A DNA stretch of 64,000 nucleotides from Pieris napi (Eukaryota > Arthropoda > Insecta > Lepidoptera > Pieridae), in NCBI RefSeq assembly GCF_905475465.1, contig NC_062247.1:4588001-4652000 (forward strand), written 5' to 3'. Below are positions 22,232 to 34,750 of this stretch, piece by piece. The translations under genes and the position numbers were made by a program. Under the pieces are notes generated by a model. The model ran no database searches and was not told where the DNA came from. It worked only from the letters and a program-made list of their open reading frames with translations. Each line of letters starts with the position of its first letter. Positions within the stretch are counted from its first letter, which is position 1.

Positions 22232-22935
22232 CCAAAACATTTTTACGAGGTCTTTTTCGTCGTTCGCAATCACGAATTGCAAAAACAATATTGTAAGCCT
22301 GCGAAAACATGACACAACATTTTTCGTCCTACTGTATAAAAATACTACTAATACGTAGTCATAATAATAGTACCAAGTATTACAGGTTTCAAGGAAAAAT
22401 AATATATGGCTATTTAATAAGGTATAATGGAGGTGCTAAAAGTTTTGCGCTACCCACACGCATTCTGCACCATTAATTAATAAGGGTTTGACGTATTGTT
22501 CAAACTATTTATTTTGTATTTAGTAAAGAGGTTGTACTTTCGGTTCCTAATTTAATTTTATAAGCTTCAAAGTATTTTTTATTAATAAACACCAATATAA
22601 ATAAAAATATATGACAATAATATAAAGTATTTTCTGGTTAGTAGTGTAGTTCCAAAGAGCATTGCACTATTATAATGTACCTAAATTATGGTACTAACAA
22701 CTATTGGGGGAGCAATATAGTTTGATGTAAATTTGCAGCAGTGCATTAGCTATGAGTTGTTTTCACACGCCTAACTTTTAGATTCCTTTGGGGTTCGGTG
22801 CAAAGTTTATAGTATATTTCCTAAGTTTTAATAAAGAAATGTACTCTTGAAGGCATGAGTGTATCTGTAATAAAATTTACTCACGCGTGAGTTATGTAAC
22901 CTAACTTTATTTAAGTTACATATATATGTTACTGT
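22232..22935. other. Nothing recognised
   Basis: AT-rich; no exon or repeat seen. Confidence 0.4.
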
Positions 22936-23540
22936 AAAAGGTCGAACTGCAGTAAATCCTAAGATATTCCAGTAAAACCTAAGATCTACCAATTCTTAAT
23001 GGTAAATGTCCCAAAAGGTTTGCGATTCGAACTCTTACCACCATTCCGTTGGTAAATCTTAGGATTTACATTAATGACACGGTAAATGTTGAAAAACAAA
23101 AATTATTATTAAGTTAGACTAGCTTATGTAAGCATTATGTTTGTATTTCGTTGTTAAATTCCAAATAGAGAACTACTGATTCAGTTAGATAGATATGATA
23201 GAGATTGAGATATTCAGAGATATACGTTATTTGTTTTTTCAAAATAATTTAAATAAGTTGGTATTAGTTTGTACTTATTACTATCATATGATACCTTTAT
23301 AATACTATGTACCTGTTTTGTCTAATAGTACATAAAAGTAAATAATGAAGAATTACTCATTGTTTTATTCCTAAAACCAACATCTACCAGCTGACAGTGG
23401 TAAAACCTAGCATATACTGAATTCGAATGGTAAAAGCTCGAAAAAATCGTCGTATTTTCAGAAATACTTACCAACTCATGTCGGTAAATCCTAAGACTTA
23501 CACTTAAATCTTAAGATTAACCGTAGTTCGAACTTTTACA
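22936..23540. mobile_element. TIR element with iterated GGTAAAT-CTAAG motif
   Basis: Ends AAAAGGTCGAACTGCAGTAA and (inverted) AAAAGTTCGAACTACGGTTA are imperfect inverted repeats. Inside, variants of GGTAAATCCTAAGA occur repeatedly in both orientations (22970, 23045, 23490, 23510). No ORF. Class undetermined. Confidence 0.55.
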
Positions 23541-23904
23541 GTAAAATATACATATTTTAGGTAATAATTAGAATCGTAAACCAAATGTGAACAATCATCG
23601 TACACTTGAAGCCGAAATTGAGCCCTTCAGTTTTTACCACACTTATAAATTGTATTTTAACATTCTCGTCTCCGATAATGTCCAATAATATAAGTGTCAT
23701 TTAGATTTATGAACCCTTAGATAAGCCAAGTTTGTTTTTGTTAGCGTCGCGACCCGTCTACCCCTAATTTTGTGTTAGCGATAAGCTCATATTTTAAACC
23801 ATTAAAGTCAGTTGTTACCCAGCTTCAAATATTTTTTTTTATTTAAATATCTCGATATAACAACCGAACTTAATTCGTGGTGCAATTTAGTTTTTTTAGT
23901 TAGT

Positions 23905-24110
23905 ACTTGACAACAATTCACGACCACGAACGCCGGTCTACTAGGTTTTCTCTTGGCACCGGGTTGTACTCATTCAGTGAGAACCTTGTGGTTCTTTCGT
24001 CCGCCATTCGGTGCACATGCCCCGAACAATTGAGCCTGTTGCGTTTTATGAATTGGACGATGTTGCCGTCAAGGCAAATACGCCAAACACCATCGTCGCA
24101 AACAATTTAG
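23905..24110 (-). pseudogene. RTE-like LINE ORF C-terminal relic
   Basis: The minus strand reads RLNCSGHVHRMADERTTR, then FSLNEYNPVPRENLVDRR, SWS and stop. 'GHVHRM' corresponds to the GHV-R block near the end of RTE/CR1-type reverse transcriptases. Upstream sequence is frame-broken. Confidence 0.55.
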
Positions 24111-24628
24111 TCTCTTTAAATTACTAGATACTAACTAAAGTACTCATTTGTCTCTTTCTATGAAATAGATTTTAAACTCTAATAAAAAGGGACAGGTACA
24201 TAAGTGCTTTCAATAGTAGACGGATGGACTCGCTTTTACTTCACCTTTCATCACAATTATCCTCTTTGCGTACTAGTTACATAACAAAAAAAAAAGGTTT
24301 TACAAATCTGCGTTCATTTCGCAGTACACTCTAAATTCTTTAAATATTGACTAATAAATTGGCTAACCTAACACAATAAACAAATAAATTCACCTATAAA
24401 AATAGATTGCAGATCCAGCAAATTAATCGTATTTGATAGTGTTTGTTACTAAACCGTTAAAATGTCTAGGGCGATCACTCGTGAAAATCTATTCCTATTC
24501 ATGGACTTACAATCTATACTTTGTGCAATTATTTTTTTATGTTACAAATATATACTTCATAATTTTAGTTCATGTGTATATATTATTCTATTCTATAATT
24601 CGGTTTTTTGGATGCTTTTTATATAATA

Positions 24629-24897
24629 CTAGCTGACCCGGCAAACGGTTTTGCCATGTAGATAATTTATAATAAAAAATAGGGGTTTGATCGTAGAGGG
24701 GTGAAAATTAGGGGTTGGTAAAAATTAAAAAAAAAAATTAGGGGTGGACCACCCTTAAAATTTTGGGGGATGAAAAATAGATGTTGTCCAATTCTCAAAC
24801 ATACCCAATATGCACACAAAATTTCATGAGAATCGGTCAAGCCGTTTCGGAGGAGTTTAACTACAAACACCGCGACACGAGAATTTTATATATAAGA
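24629..24897 (-). mobile_element. Non-autonomous Helitron (269 bp)
   Basis: On the minus strand it begins TCTTATATATAAAATTCTCG and ends GCCGGGTCAGCTAG, inserted between A and T. The motif CCTCCGAAACGGCTTGACCG is shared with 46948-47261. Confidence 0.78.
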
Positions 24898-24918
24898 TTA
24901 CACTTACACATTAGTATA

Positions 24919-25618
24919 AGATCCCACTATACAACGACCTTCACCGAGATGCTTATTTAATGAAACTTATTTTATATTTAATTTAATATGTCAATAAATA
25001 TAATCCATATGGGTTGCCTAGCAAATTTCAGTCCAGAGTATGTTTAATTAATATTTAAAAAAAAAAATTTTTTTTATAATTAGCATGTAGTAAATTTTTT
25101 GAACTTTTTTCAATCAATATTTTTAATCAGGGTAGTATTATATATCTATCACTATAACCTTCTTTTATACTAAAGATGTATATATACTTTAGTGTCACAT
25201 AAAAAATATATATTATTTATGTGTATATTATACACATAAATAATTAATTGATTAAAAACAACCTAACTTTTGCACTATAACCTTCTTTTATACTAAAGAT
25301 GTATATATACTTTAGTGTCACATAAAAAATATATATTATTTATGTGTATATTATACACATAAATAATTAATTGATTAAAAACAACCTAACTTTTGCATAT
25401 TCTATGGGCTTCATACTTTCGATTGGTATAGAATTTATCTAATAATCATACCGGTGAAATGTTTAAAAAAATATTTTTTTTTTAATTAATTAAAAATACT
25501 CTGGACTGAAATTTGCTAGGCAACCCATATGGATTATATTTATTGACATATTAAATTATATATAAAATAAGTTTCATTAAATAAGCATCTCGGTGAAGGT
25601 CGTTGTATTGCGGGATCT
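24919..25618. mobile_element. Long-TIR element (700 bp) with TA flanks
   Basis: Inverted arms of about 145 bp (AGATCCCACTATACAACGAC... and ...GGTCGTTGTATTGCGGGATCT), with TA on each side. A TA duplication suits Tc1/mariner-type MITEs (inference). The centre contains an exact tandem duplication (25150-25395). A single arm is at 52022-52185. Confidence 0.75.
25150..25395. repeat. Exact 123-bp tandem duplication
   Basis: 25150-25272 and 25273-25395 are identical as read. Each unit holds two hairpins: ACTAAAGATG...CTTTAGT and ATTATTTATGTG...CACATAAATAAT. Confidence 0.92.
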
Positions 25619-25649
25619 TAGACCACATATATTTACTTTAACAGAGTTA

Positions 25650-25878
25650 GGGTCTGTTTCACAATGTATGGATAAAGTACCAAATAGCTATGCAACACAT
25701 AAATTATTAGGAAGATAAATTGTGCTATTTGACACTTCATCGGACTCATAACTTTTTATGGACTTTATGTGACGAATAGCGCTATCTGACAGTCGTGAAA
25801 CGCAACAATAGTGTTTATCCTACCAATAAGTAATAAATAGTTAATTTGGAACGTATCCGTACATTGCGAAACAGACCC
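25650..25878. mobile_element. PIF/Harbinger MITE copy 2 (229 bp)
   Basis: GGGTCTGTTTCACAATGTAT...ACATTGCGAAACAGACCC, flanked by TTA at 25647-25649 and 25879-25881. About 90% like the copy in TIL-B intron 2 by eye. Confidence 0.88.
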
Positions 25879-26144
25879 TTAATATTGCAATTTTACATGC
25901 AAACTATAAAATGATTTTTTACATATTCTCTTCTGCGTCTGTTACACCAAGTTGATAGACGCTTGCTAAGTGGCTTTAATCATGAAATTGGTGTGCCAGT
26001 TTCTCGCTGACCATGTAAAAGTATTTAAAACGTCGAGTTAAGTTATACATTTGCGTTTAAATTATTAGTTACGTCTAATAGCATGATGCTTGCAGGTGCT
26101 TACAAACATATAGTACAAAAACCTTGACGATCTGAAACAGTGAC

Positions 26145-26262
26145 AGAGATCTCACAGAGTGAGAGTTTATTGCCAGTTCTTCTCGTCTGTTCTACGCCCT
26201 AGGTTTAAGAACTGGCAGTAAACGTAAATATATAAAAAATAATTTTACTGACGTTCATAAGT
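26145..26262 (+). mobile_element. LINE 3' end fragment
   Basis: TTGCCAGTTCTTCTCGTCTG, TTCTACGCCCTAGG and CATAAGTGATTGATTTGATT, related to 9050-9260. Confidence 0.45.
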
Positions 26263-28385
26263 GATTGATTTGATTTTGGATACTCGTATGAAAAAATCCC
26301 ACAGGTACTCCCTTGTGACAGCCCTATTACTAATTCTGTTACGCGCCCAGCGAACAATAATTCACCGAAATCCCGCCAACATTACACAGAAATGGTTGAA
26401 ACACAAAATTGTGAATTTCATATCCCTTTACACGATATTTCGAATAATGAACTCAATCAATTCCAATATTCCTGTTGTTTCTACTGCAACAAGCCATTTT
26501 CCATACGAATTATTCACTCTAAAATAATGTGTATTTCAAGGATATTTGCTTGATGGGCTTAATGTTTTAATTAGTCGAACATAGTTTTTAAGAACCAAAC
26601 ATTCGTTACCATAATATATATTGAGTTGAGTGGTTCTCAAATTATACGCAAAATATGTATGAATTTATCAAATATACACATATATATAAAAAACGAACGA
26701 CTAATCACATTTAACCTGATATATGTCTGTGAATACTTTACTATCTGAATGATATTCAGATAGTAAAGTATTCACAACATTCTTAACCTACATAGTAATA
26801 ATTAAACATAGATAAATAGAAAACTAAAATGAATTTAAAAGTTTAGTTCTTGTGTCAGTGTATTTTTATGCTGGCAGCATTTCCTTACTGTAATGAGATA
26901 CATACATAACCAAATTATGATTTGATATCAAATTATGCATACAGAACTTTATAGCAAGCTATCTACGTAGGTAATAAATGGTTGGTGGACTCAGTTTCCG
27001 CAACTTAGACTCTTATTAGGTCCATTGTGCGTCTATCTACGTAGAAATATTCATAATATAGTTTTTTGTCTTAAACACCTATGTCTATTTGTTCTCTTAA
27101 GAACAACAAAGATAATTACATCTTAGCATAAAAATATATCACTTTCGTTCATTTCTAGTTACAAATATGTCGGAGCAATGGCTCTGCAGTCAGTTGCCAT
27201 TGTAATTTTGACACAGAGGTCATAAGTTAACCACGTCAAAGTCAAATCAAATTAAAGTTAATATCTATGGTTAAATCGATATTTAGAGCAATAGCGTTAC
27301 TATAAGCTGCTATTGTCATTATAATTTAATAATATCAAAGTCAAATTAGATCAAAACCATAATTCTACGAGTATGTCACTAGTAAGTTACTCATTCTGTC
27401 ATATAATACAATTATTTATAATTAATTTAATATCATAATAAATGTACCGATTTTTCAAGCGCTTAAAAAGACGCACGATCTTGGCAATCTTTTAATTGTG
27501 TAAAAGAAATTATTATAATCATTTATTTTAACAAACAAAATCTTATATAATCTTATCTGTAAAACACTGTAGAACTATGCTTATATAAAAGTATGTATTA
27601 CGCATTTCGTTAGCAGCAGGAATCAATAATGTATTTGATTGTTCTTATTTTAAAATTCGCCGTTCACATACTCTGTAGACTTATATTGTAACAGATTAAT
27701 TTTTATAATCTGTGGAATTAAATTTTCCCGAACATGGAAAAGGCTGTACATATGAAATATGTCACCCGAGAACACTAAGGCTTGAGAGTGAGGCCGCATA
27801 GCAAATTAGATTTCTTACCGTTGGCTTCCTTGACAACCTTCAATGCTCCTTTAAAATGTCAGCTTAAGTTAATAATAAGATTGAGGATCAAAGGCTGTTC
27901 GTCAGTATCGTTTCTATAGAAGATATATTTGTGTCCATTTATTTCGTAGGCTCTTCTAATATCAGAAGTGAACAAAATCAGGTTAATTAAGGTTTATAAC
28001 AAAACAAAGTAAACAAACAAGGATTTTTTTCAATAAATATTTTGCTAATATTGTACGCAAACGTTTAGTTTAAGTAATATAATATAATACGTAATATAAT
28101 AAGTAATATAATACGTTAAAACTACATGTATAAGATATCGCAACTCTGTCATAAAATACTTGTTTTTATTTTAAAATGAAAAAGTGCACTCTTACTGAGA
28201 CACCCGTTATAATAACTAGCTCAAACGAATTTTAAATGTGTTCCAAATGGCTAACATGACACAAAATAATAGCAAACTATACAACTCGAAGAAAATTTCT
28301 AATATAATATGCTATTGCTATATTATTGCTACTGCTATATATTTATTTGAACTAATATTATAGATATAAAAAGTAAACTATAAAA
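26263..28385. other. 2.1 kb AT-rich sequence, nothing recognised except a palindrome
   Basis: An 88-codon open frame starts at 26261 at the edge of the LINE tail; it has no family signature and is not called. A perfect palindrome lies at 26729-26775. Confidence 0.35.
26729..26775. repeat. Perfect inverted repeat, 22-bp arms, 3-nt loop
   Basis: GTGAATACTTTACTATCTGA-AT, loop GAT, then the exact complement ATTCAGATAGTAAAGTATTC-AC. No flanking element was recognised. Confidence 0.9.
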
Positions 28386-28594
28386 AAGCAGTGCCGCTAC
28401 AAAATTTTACGTCCAGGCCTCATTTCTGTTTGTTTTGTCTGTTTCTTCAATGACTTTTAGGACTTGAGAAATGCCGGTTTCCCCACGATATTTTTCTTCA
28501 CCGTGCGCAAAAAAACAGAAAGTCTGTTGGTGCAGTCGGGGATCGAACCTACCTCTTCAGGGATGTGAGTAGCACGGTGAAACTACTAGGCTTT
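28386..28594 (-). mobile_element. SINE-A copy, diverged
   Basis: From CAGTGCCGCTACAAAATTTT to ACTACTAGGC, with B box complement GGGGATCGAACCTACC. Confidence 0.65.
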
Positions 28595-30749
28595 AGTACT
28601 TTTCTTATAGTAAGGAAGTTAAAGGTTAACGACTTGTGCTAAATAATATTATTTTTCGAAACTCGTATGTTAAATTCCCTAAATTAGCCATGTATTGCGT
28701 ATTCTACTTTTGCCTAATGAACGAAATGAGCATTTTTATAAGTGAGCAAATTTTAAATTAAACATGCTTAAAAATATTTTCAATATAAAAGCCATCATAA
28801 TATTCTTTTCCAGATTTAATCTTATCAAAGTTTGATCGGATCGAAGCGTAATTTAATTATAATTCGAAGCCATATTGCGACCCTGACTGTAAGATCGATT
28901 TAATATAAGAAGAGCACAAAGTATCAGGTTTTTTTATTATGTATACTCATTTGATATCTATGTGTATGTGAAAATATTTAGGCGATAAAGTTCTTATTTT
29001 TAACCTACAAAATAATGGTTTTAGAACCATTTATAGGCTTTTAAGAATTGGTATGCTTTTGATCAGAGCAGTTGATATCATGATGAAATTATTAAATGAA
29101 TAAACCCCCAAATAAAAGCGCCATAACAACTGAATCCATAATTACACTCCTAACTAAAGACCTCGTTCTTCTCATTCTTTCAAATCAGGTTTACGCTGTG
29201 ATAAAAAGAGAGTGAATACATTAAACGATGCCATTAGACTAAGTTAGTTTTGATGAATAAGGAAACCTTATCTTAAATTGGGTGTTTTATTGAAACACAA
29301 AATCTACTGTTCATAGTATGTTTATGAGCATTACCACAAGTGTCTAATAAGTTCAGCCATAAATAATCAGACAAGGCATATAAATATAATATGCAGTAAA
29401 AATTAATAATAATATTCAGGCATTTAAACATATTTATTTATTTAATATAAAATGCAGATGATATTGATATTTCCACAAATGAACATCGCTTCTCATTTAA
29501 GTAAAAGTGACTAAAATATTCGAAAAACTTTCCTCCGCAATTAGATTTACAGCCTTAATGTGGATTCTGTGTTCCTATTAATATTTGAAAAGCCTTATAA
29601 GACAGTTCCGAAGATTAATTTAAGAAAATTTCTTTATCCATTCTTCTTAACATTATTATTATATTACCTGTTAGAAGATTTTTTTGTCATATGAACATAA
29701 AGTGGTTCTTTGCCTCAACCTTATTTTAGGCTCAATGGAAATCTGGAACCTGGTGAATATTATGTAGGCTATCATATTTATATACTCTATCTAGGTTAGA
29801 TAGCCTTTTAAAATCATATTCCTCTATGCTATTAAAAAAGTATTTTATAACTTAGATCAAAATTATTTTCCGATCTATTTTAATTTGATCCTTTCTTCCT
29901 CAACTCTTAAAAAATGTTTTGTTTTTTTGTATTTCTTTCAAATTTAGAAGATTATTCTTAAAAACTGAATCAGTATACACTTAATTTGTAATTATTCTTG
30001 CTTTCAGAAAACGATTTACGCTGATTAATTAAATCAACATTTTAGTTTTTTTTTATTATTAGGTACCAAAACCAACTTAAAATTTACGCAGTTCCTTAAA
30101 ACAGTGCTTTCATATTTTTGTATAACTACAGGAAACTATTTAATTTCTAAATTTTATTGTATGAAACAGCTGATTTGTGTACTGCCAGACATCCTAAAAA
30201 CATTATAAACAGATCATAAGCATAACAGTTGTATATTATAGAGTGCTGAACTGCTTGTTTGAATGCGGTTAACCTGAGTTGTTTCCCAAATTTATAGAGT
30301 TTTCATACAAGATTTACAGCCATCATTTATTATTCACTATCCATTGTACGAACGGATTTATGATAAACATTTCACAACTGAAATAAACCCCTTTTTAGTA
30401 AACTATTTTTTATTTACACGTTCGAGAGATTTACAAGGGATTTAAATACTATTTTGAATTGTACCAAATAAATGGTTAAAATGATTAACAATGATGAACA
30501 AAATGATGGAAACTCCGTTATTTATATAAATAAATCTGGCACCATTATAATAAAGTACTCGTGTATCTCTTTTTTCACAGTGTAATGAGAATTTGACAGA
30601 AAGAGACTTAGACTAACTTAGAATACTAATAAGTGGGTATATTTATTGGAAAATTAACCTATGAAATAGATACATCTTCGAGTTAAATGATATACATGCA
30701 AACTCCAGAAAAGAAAGTTTCAGTTATTCAAATTGTTTTTATGTAACAA
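28595..30749. other. 2.2 kb AT-rich sequence, nothing recognised
   Basis: No exon, RNA gene or repeat family member seen. Confidence 0.4.
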
Positions 30750-31405
30750 GAAACGAACGGGCAGGAGGCTCATCTGATGCTATATGATACTACCGCCCAT
30801 GGACACTCACATTTACAGAAGGTTTGCAAGAGCGTTGCGGGCCTTTTAAGAACTGGTACACTCTTTTCTTGAAGTCGAATTGGTTTGGAAATACTTCAGT
30901 GGGCTGTTGGTTCCACATAATGATGGTGCGTGGCAAAAAAATGCCTTAAGAATCGCTCAGTTGTGGAACGACGGACGTCAATGTGATATGGATGGTATGT
31001 TGTACTCTGCCTTGAAGTCCGGAGATGAAACTCTGCTGTATCCGAATAACTCATCTGAAAACCCTCGTAAATGCGGTCGAAGATGTAGAGAGACTCTACG
31101 CAACGCCAAGGGCTCAAGCCCCTCGGAAAGTAGCTGGTCGTCGACGATTTAATTCACTCTTCGTTCAATACGGTCAAGTGTTAGGAGCTGGTACTGGGGA
31201 GCTCCCGCTCAGAGGTGAGAACAGTACTCCATGTGGGGCCGTATTTGCGCTTTATAGAGTTGCAAGCTGTGGCCCGGAGTGAAGTAGCGTCTCGCCTTGC
31301 TGAGCACACCAAGCTTCTTAGCCTTAATTTACATTTTCCATCCAAATGACCCCGAAACTGAAAGTCATTCGATATGTCGCCGAGAAATATAGCTGTAAGA
31401 ATATT
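30750..31405 (+). mobile_element. Interspersed repeat of about 650 bp with ORF-like content, copy 1
   Basis: Starts ACGAACGGGCAGGAGGCTCA, passes CTTCAGTGGGCTGTTGG, CTCAGTTGTGGAACGACGGA, GGTCGAAGATGTAGAGAGAC, CTCCATGTGGGGCCGTATTT and GAGTGAAGTAGCGTCTCG, and ends near CCGAAACTGAAAGTCATTCG. Copies at 41895-42315 (minus) and 49171-49655 (plus). The open frames (for example AQLWNDGR...CGRRCRETL) are shared but broken among copies, so this is a retroelement 3' region rather than a host gene. Confidence 0.6.
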
Positions 31406-32394
31406 AGTATATATCCTTCCTAATATGTTATAGTAATAATCAAATTGACGTACGTTACACGTACAAATAACAAAACATATGTAATTAAATATTATAAATA
31501 AAATTAATTTATCATTGTTATAATAACTAGATATATTTTGATTCTTACAAATAAGAGGCCGTGTATTCATAGAAAAGCATGTGAAGGCATAAAACGTAAA
31601 TCGCTCAATAAGCCCACATAGCCTTTTTATTAGCAGGTTTTGGAGCGTGATACGTTAAGCCTTCAAATATGGATTATGCTTTTCACTGCTTATTTTATTA
31701 AAGTAGAATTAATTTATTCGAGTAACGAAAATTAATCACGTGTATTTTTGCAGTTAGGTGTAATTATAATAGTTCAGCTAATTATATATAAACAACCTAT
31801 GTCAAAGTGTGTATAATTTGACATAGGCCGTTTGATACTGTAATGTTTTTATTTATTTATTATTTATGACTCTTAATCAAACACATTTTATAAGCATTAA
31901 ATATATTTTTTTTGATCTCGTTGACTATATTTTTGACCTAAATAATAATTAAAAATTTATGAATACAAAATTTCAATTGTCAGAATCTTGTTGAGTGGCG
32001 TCTATCTAGGTATATCTCTAAAGATATATAAACTTTCAGTTAACTCTTCTTTTAAAAACTATAGTTTCCTTTATAAAATGATTTGAGATAAACACATTGC
32101 TATAAAACAATCTTTTTTATCGTAATAATATGGAATTATGTAAATTACATCACCTACAGAGGTTTCACAGGAATTCTCATTATAATGTAAGGCCTATCTT
32201 TCATTACGCATTTTATTAAATTTGGCAAGCCAATGTGAACATTTCCTGTAGTATTCACACGCGCTGTTATTTGTAACATGGTAATAAAGAAATTGAGAAA
32301 ATAAGGAAAAGAGAAATCTGGCAAATACTTAGAAGGGGAACAAGTGAAATTGTTGAAAAAATTCACACCTCATTATTTACTGAGAACAAATTTC
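31406..32394. other. Nothing recognised
   Basis: AT-rich; the 70-codon minus-strand frame near 32154-32366 has no family signature. Confidence 0.4.
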
Positions 32395-32398
32395 CGCT

Positions 32399-32435
32399 CG
32401 CTACGGACGCTCAGTCGAATGTGAGCGTCGTAGCG
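32399..32435. repeat. GC-rich hairpin
   Basis: CGCTACGGACGCTCA, loop GTCGAATG, then TGAGCGTCGTAGCG: 14 pairs with one bulge. It sits in a roughly 100-bp GC-rich patch (32390-32490) within very AT-rich sequence, possibly an end of a DNA element. Confidence 0.7.
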
Positions 32436-32994
32436 CGCGGACGTAGACGCCAGACTTGTAGCAAATTTCGTAGCAGATCGTAGTTGCGTAGTCACGTGTA
32501 TATAAATCACAATCAAGAAATTCATGAATAAATTTTTGGAATTGTAAGTACAATACGTGTCACATTAAAGTTGTATCTAAAACTATTTTGTCAAAATTTC
32601 TAGCCATGTTTAATATAATTGGTAAGAGATATACCTTTAACGACATTAACTAAACATATACAAAATTTATAAGGAATCCTCTATTCAATAAACAAGGATT
32701 TGATTGACAATAGATGTTTAAATATAGGAATAAATCTGACATAAAAGAAACTTGCTACAGAAGTTTCATTCGTCGATAAGTATTTAACGTCCCAATTCTC
32801 TCTAAGGAGATCTCTATGAACAACCTAGATCAAACGAAAAACAAATCGAGAATTTTATTTTGCTTAAAATATGTATGTATTTTGAAAAAAGAGATGTGCA
32901 ATATCCACGGGGTATAAACTTTTTTGGTTGATATAAAATAATATTATATAAATAATTAGTAAAAGGTACTAGAGAACTGACAAGTTATAAGTAC

Positions 32995-33115
32995 CCATAA
33001 CTGACAAGCATGCATGGTGAATGTCAAGTGGATGAAGCGAGAGGTATGTCAGGACCGTAGCAAGTGGTCATCCGTGGTATCTGCTTATTCCTTCGAAAAA
33101 ATGGCGTGAAATAAA
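32995..33115 (+). pseudogene. RTE-like LINE ORF C-terminal relic
   Basis: The frame reads VKWMKREVCQDRSKWSSVVS, AYSFEKMA, stop. 'DR-KW--VV' is the C-terminal pattern of RTE-type LINE proteins; the sequence is shared with 2310-2370. Confidence 0.5.
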
Positions 33116-34750
33116 TAATAAAATATAATAAATAAATAAAATAATTTGTTAAACAATATTTTTACTTCTAGTCTTTGTGTGTGCTATAAAACTACCAAAC
33201 ATAACCAAAACCTTATTTTTTAAAATAAATTCGATTATTTATTTAAAGACTCTTGAAAAGGTTTTTCATATTCGGATATTTAGTTAGATCGGGAACTATT
33301 GTTTAAAATAAACTATAAATAGTTATACTAATCTTAATGGAAAAATAAAAATATTGTGGATAAAAATTAACAGAGTTGCCATGAGATACTTTCATCCAGA
33401 TAACACATAGTTATGGACGATCGCGAATATTCAGACGTCGACAAAATATTCAATAAAAACTTCTACAAATGCTGTGCATTTGTTTACCAGGTAGAGGAAG
33501 AAAGAGTCTCCCATGTCATTATAGAAATGATAAATTCTTGAAGTCCCTATCAGCAATGACCATAAGACTCATCTCAGCTTCAAGACTGTCCAATAAACTA
33601 GAAAAATTTAAATCTATTGTAAAAACGGAATATTGAGCTCACAGTATCAAATTTAAACATAAGTGTCCTACGACCTAGATACTTACGTGGGTTTAATTCA
33701 ATTTCTAAACACGAATCTCCGAGTATGCTATAAAATAGAGAATTATCTTAATTTGTTGACATTACGTCACTGGAACCAAACGTTGTCGCATATTGTGTAC
33801 ATAGTAATAATTTAATGCAGTTTACGTGTTTATGCTAACGATATTAGGGAAGACAACCTAACATATAGTTTGGAATTACCGTGTTGGTTAATTAAAATAA
33901 CATTTCAATTACAGTGTGGGACACACCACGTTACAAAATGCATTTAATATAATAAGATTATTGCTAAAATTTAATAACTCAAGGTAACTTTATTAAACTT
34001 AGCACGTTTGAATTACTTTTTATTTTAGGCTCGGACCGTTGTTCGTTCTAGTGCGATTAAGAAATTTGGTACTTATTCTTTTTTTAATCTACAAGACTAG
34101 TGTGGAGCTGCTAAAGTCCCCTAATAATATACGTCACTTGTCACTGATAATTTCTTAAATAAAGTTGTTAATAAGTTGTTCTGTGTCCTCCAACACGAAG
34201 CATTTATTGTCTGGCTACGGAATTTTACGGCAACACAAAATTCTCTGCTTGTTCCGGATTGACGCAAAATTCTTTAAATAGTGAAAAGAAGATTTTTTTT
34301 TTACACCACTTCAGTTATTTTCCTTGAACAATGAAGTAAAGTTTATAGTAATCCTAATTGCAACCAGGTTTAGTTTAGTTCTTTTGCGAACAAGATACAT
34401 ATCTTGCGTATGAATTTATTGTAAAACTGCACGTGGTCTTTTCAGTTTTCTAAATATAAATAACAAGAATAGATTCATCTGAACATAAGATCTATTTACG
34501 AATCAGACAGAGGAGATCGATTGAGGTACGAAAGTCAAGTTATATTTTAAGCATCTGGGCAAAAACGATTGGGAACGTCGTGGTAGTCTCATATTTATAG
34601 ATTATCCAAAAATAAAACAGTTATATATTTATTTTATTAATAAATATATAAGAGAAATATGCCTGAATTGTTAAAGAAGACATTAACGCATTTTTAATGA
34701 ATTAATTTATGCTGTTTGTTAGTTATAAATATATTTTGTTTTTTTTTCAG
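33116..34750. other. 1.6 kb, nothing recognised upstream of the CUB-gene first coding exon
   Basis: AT-rich. The 5' non-coding exon and promoter of the CUB gene should lie upstream of 34740, but I could not place them. Confidence 0.4.

Noticed and set aside
21852..22310. 152-residue minus-strand frame over the Harbinger-like element
   Set aside because: It is the antisense of the basic ORF and the subterminal repeats; composition is that of repeated Cys/Val-rich translation of AACAC words.
26261..26527. 88-residue frame next to the LINE tail
   Set aside because: No ATG context, no family signature, and it starts in the repeat tail.
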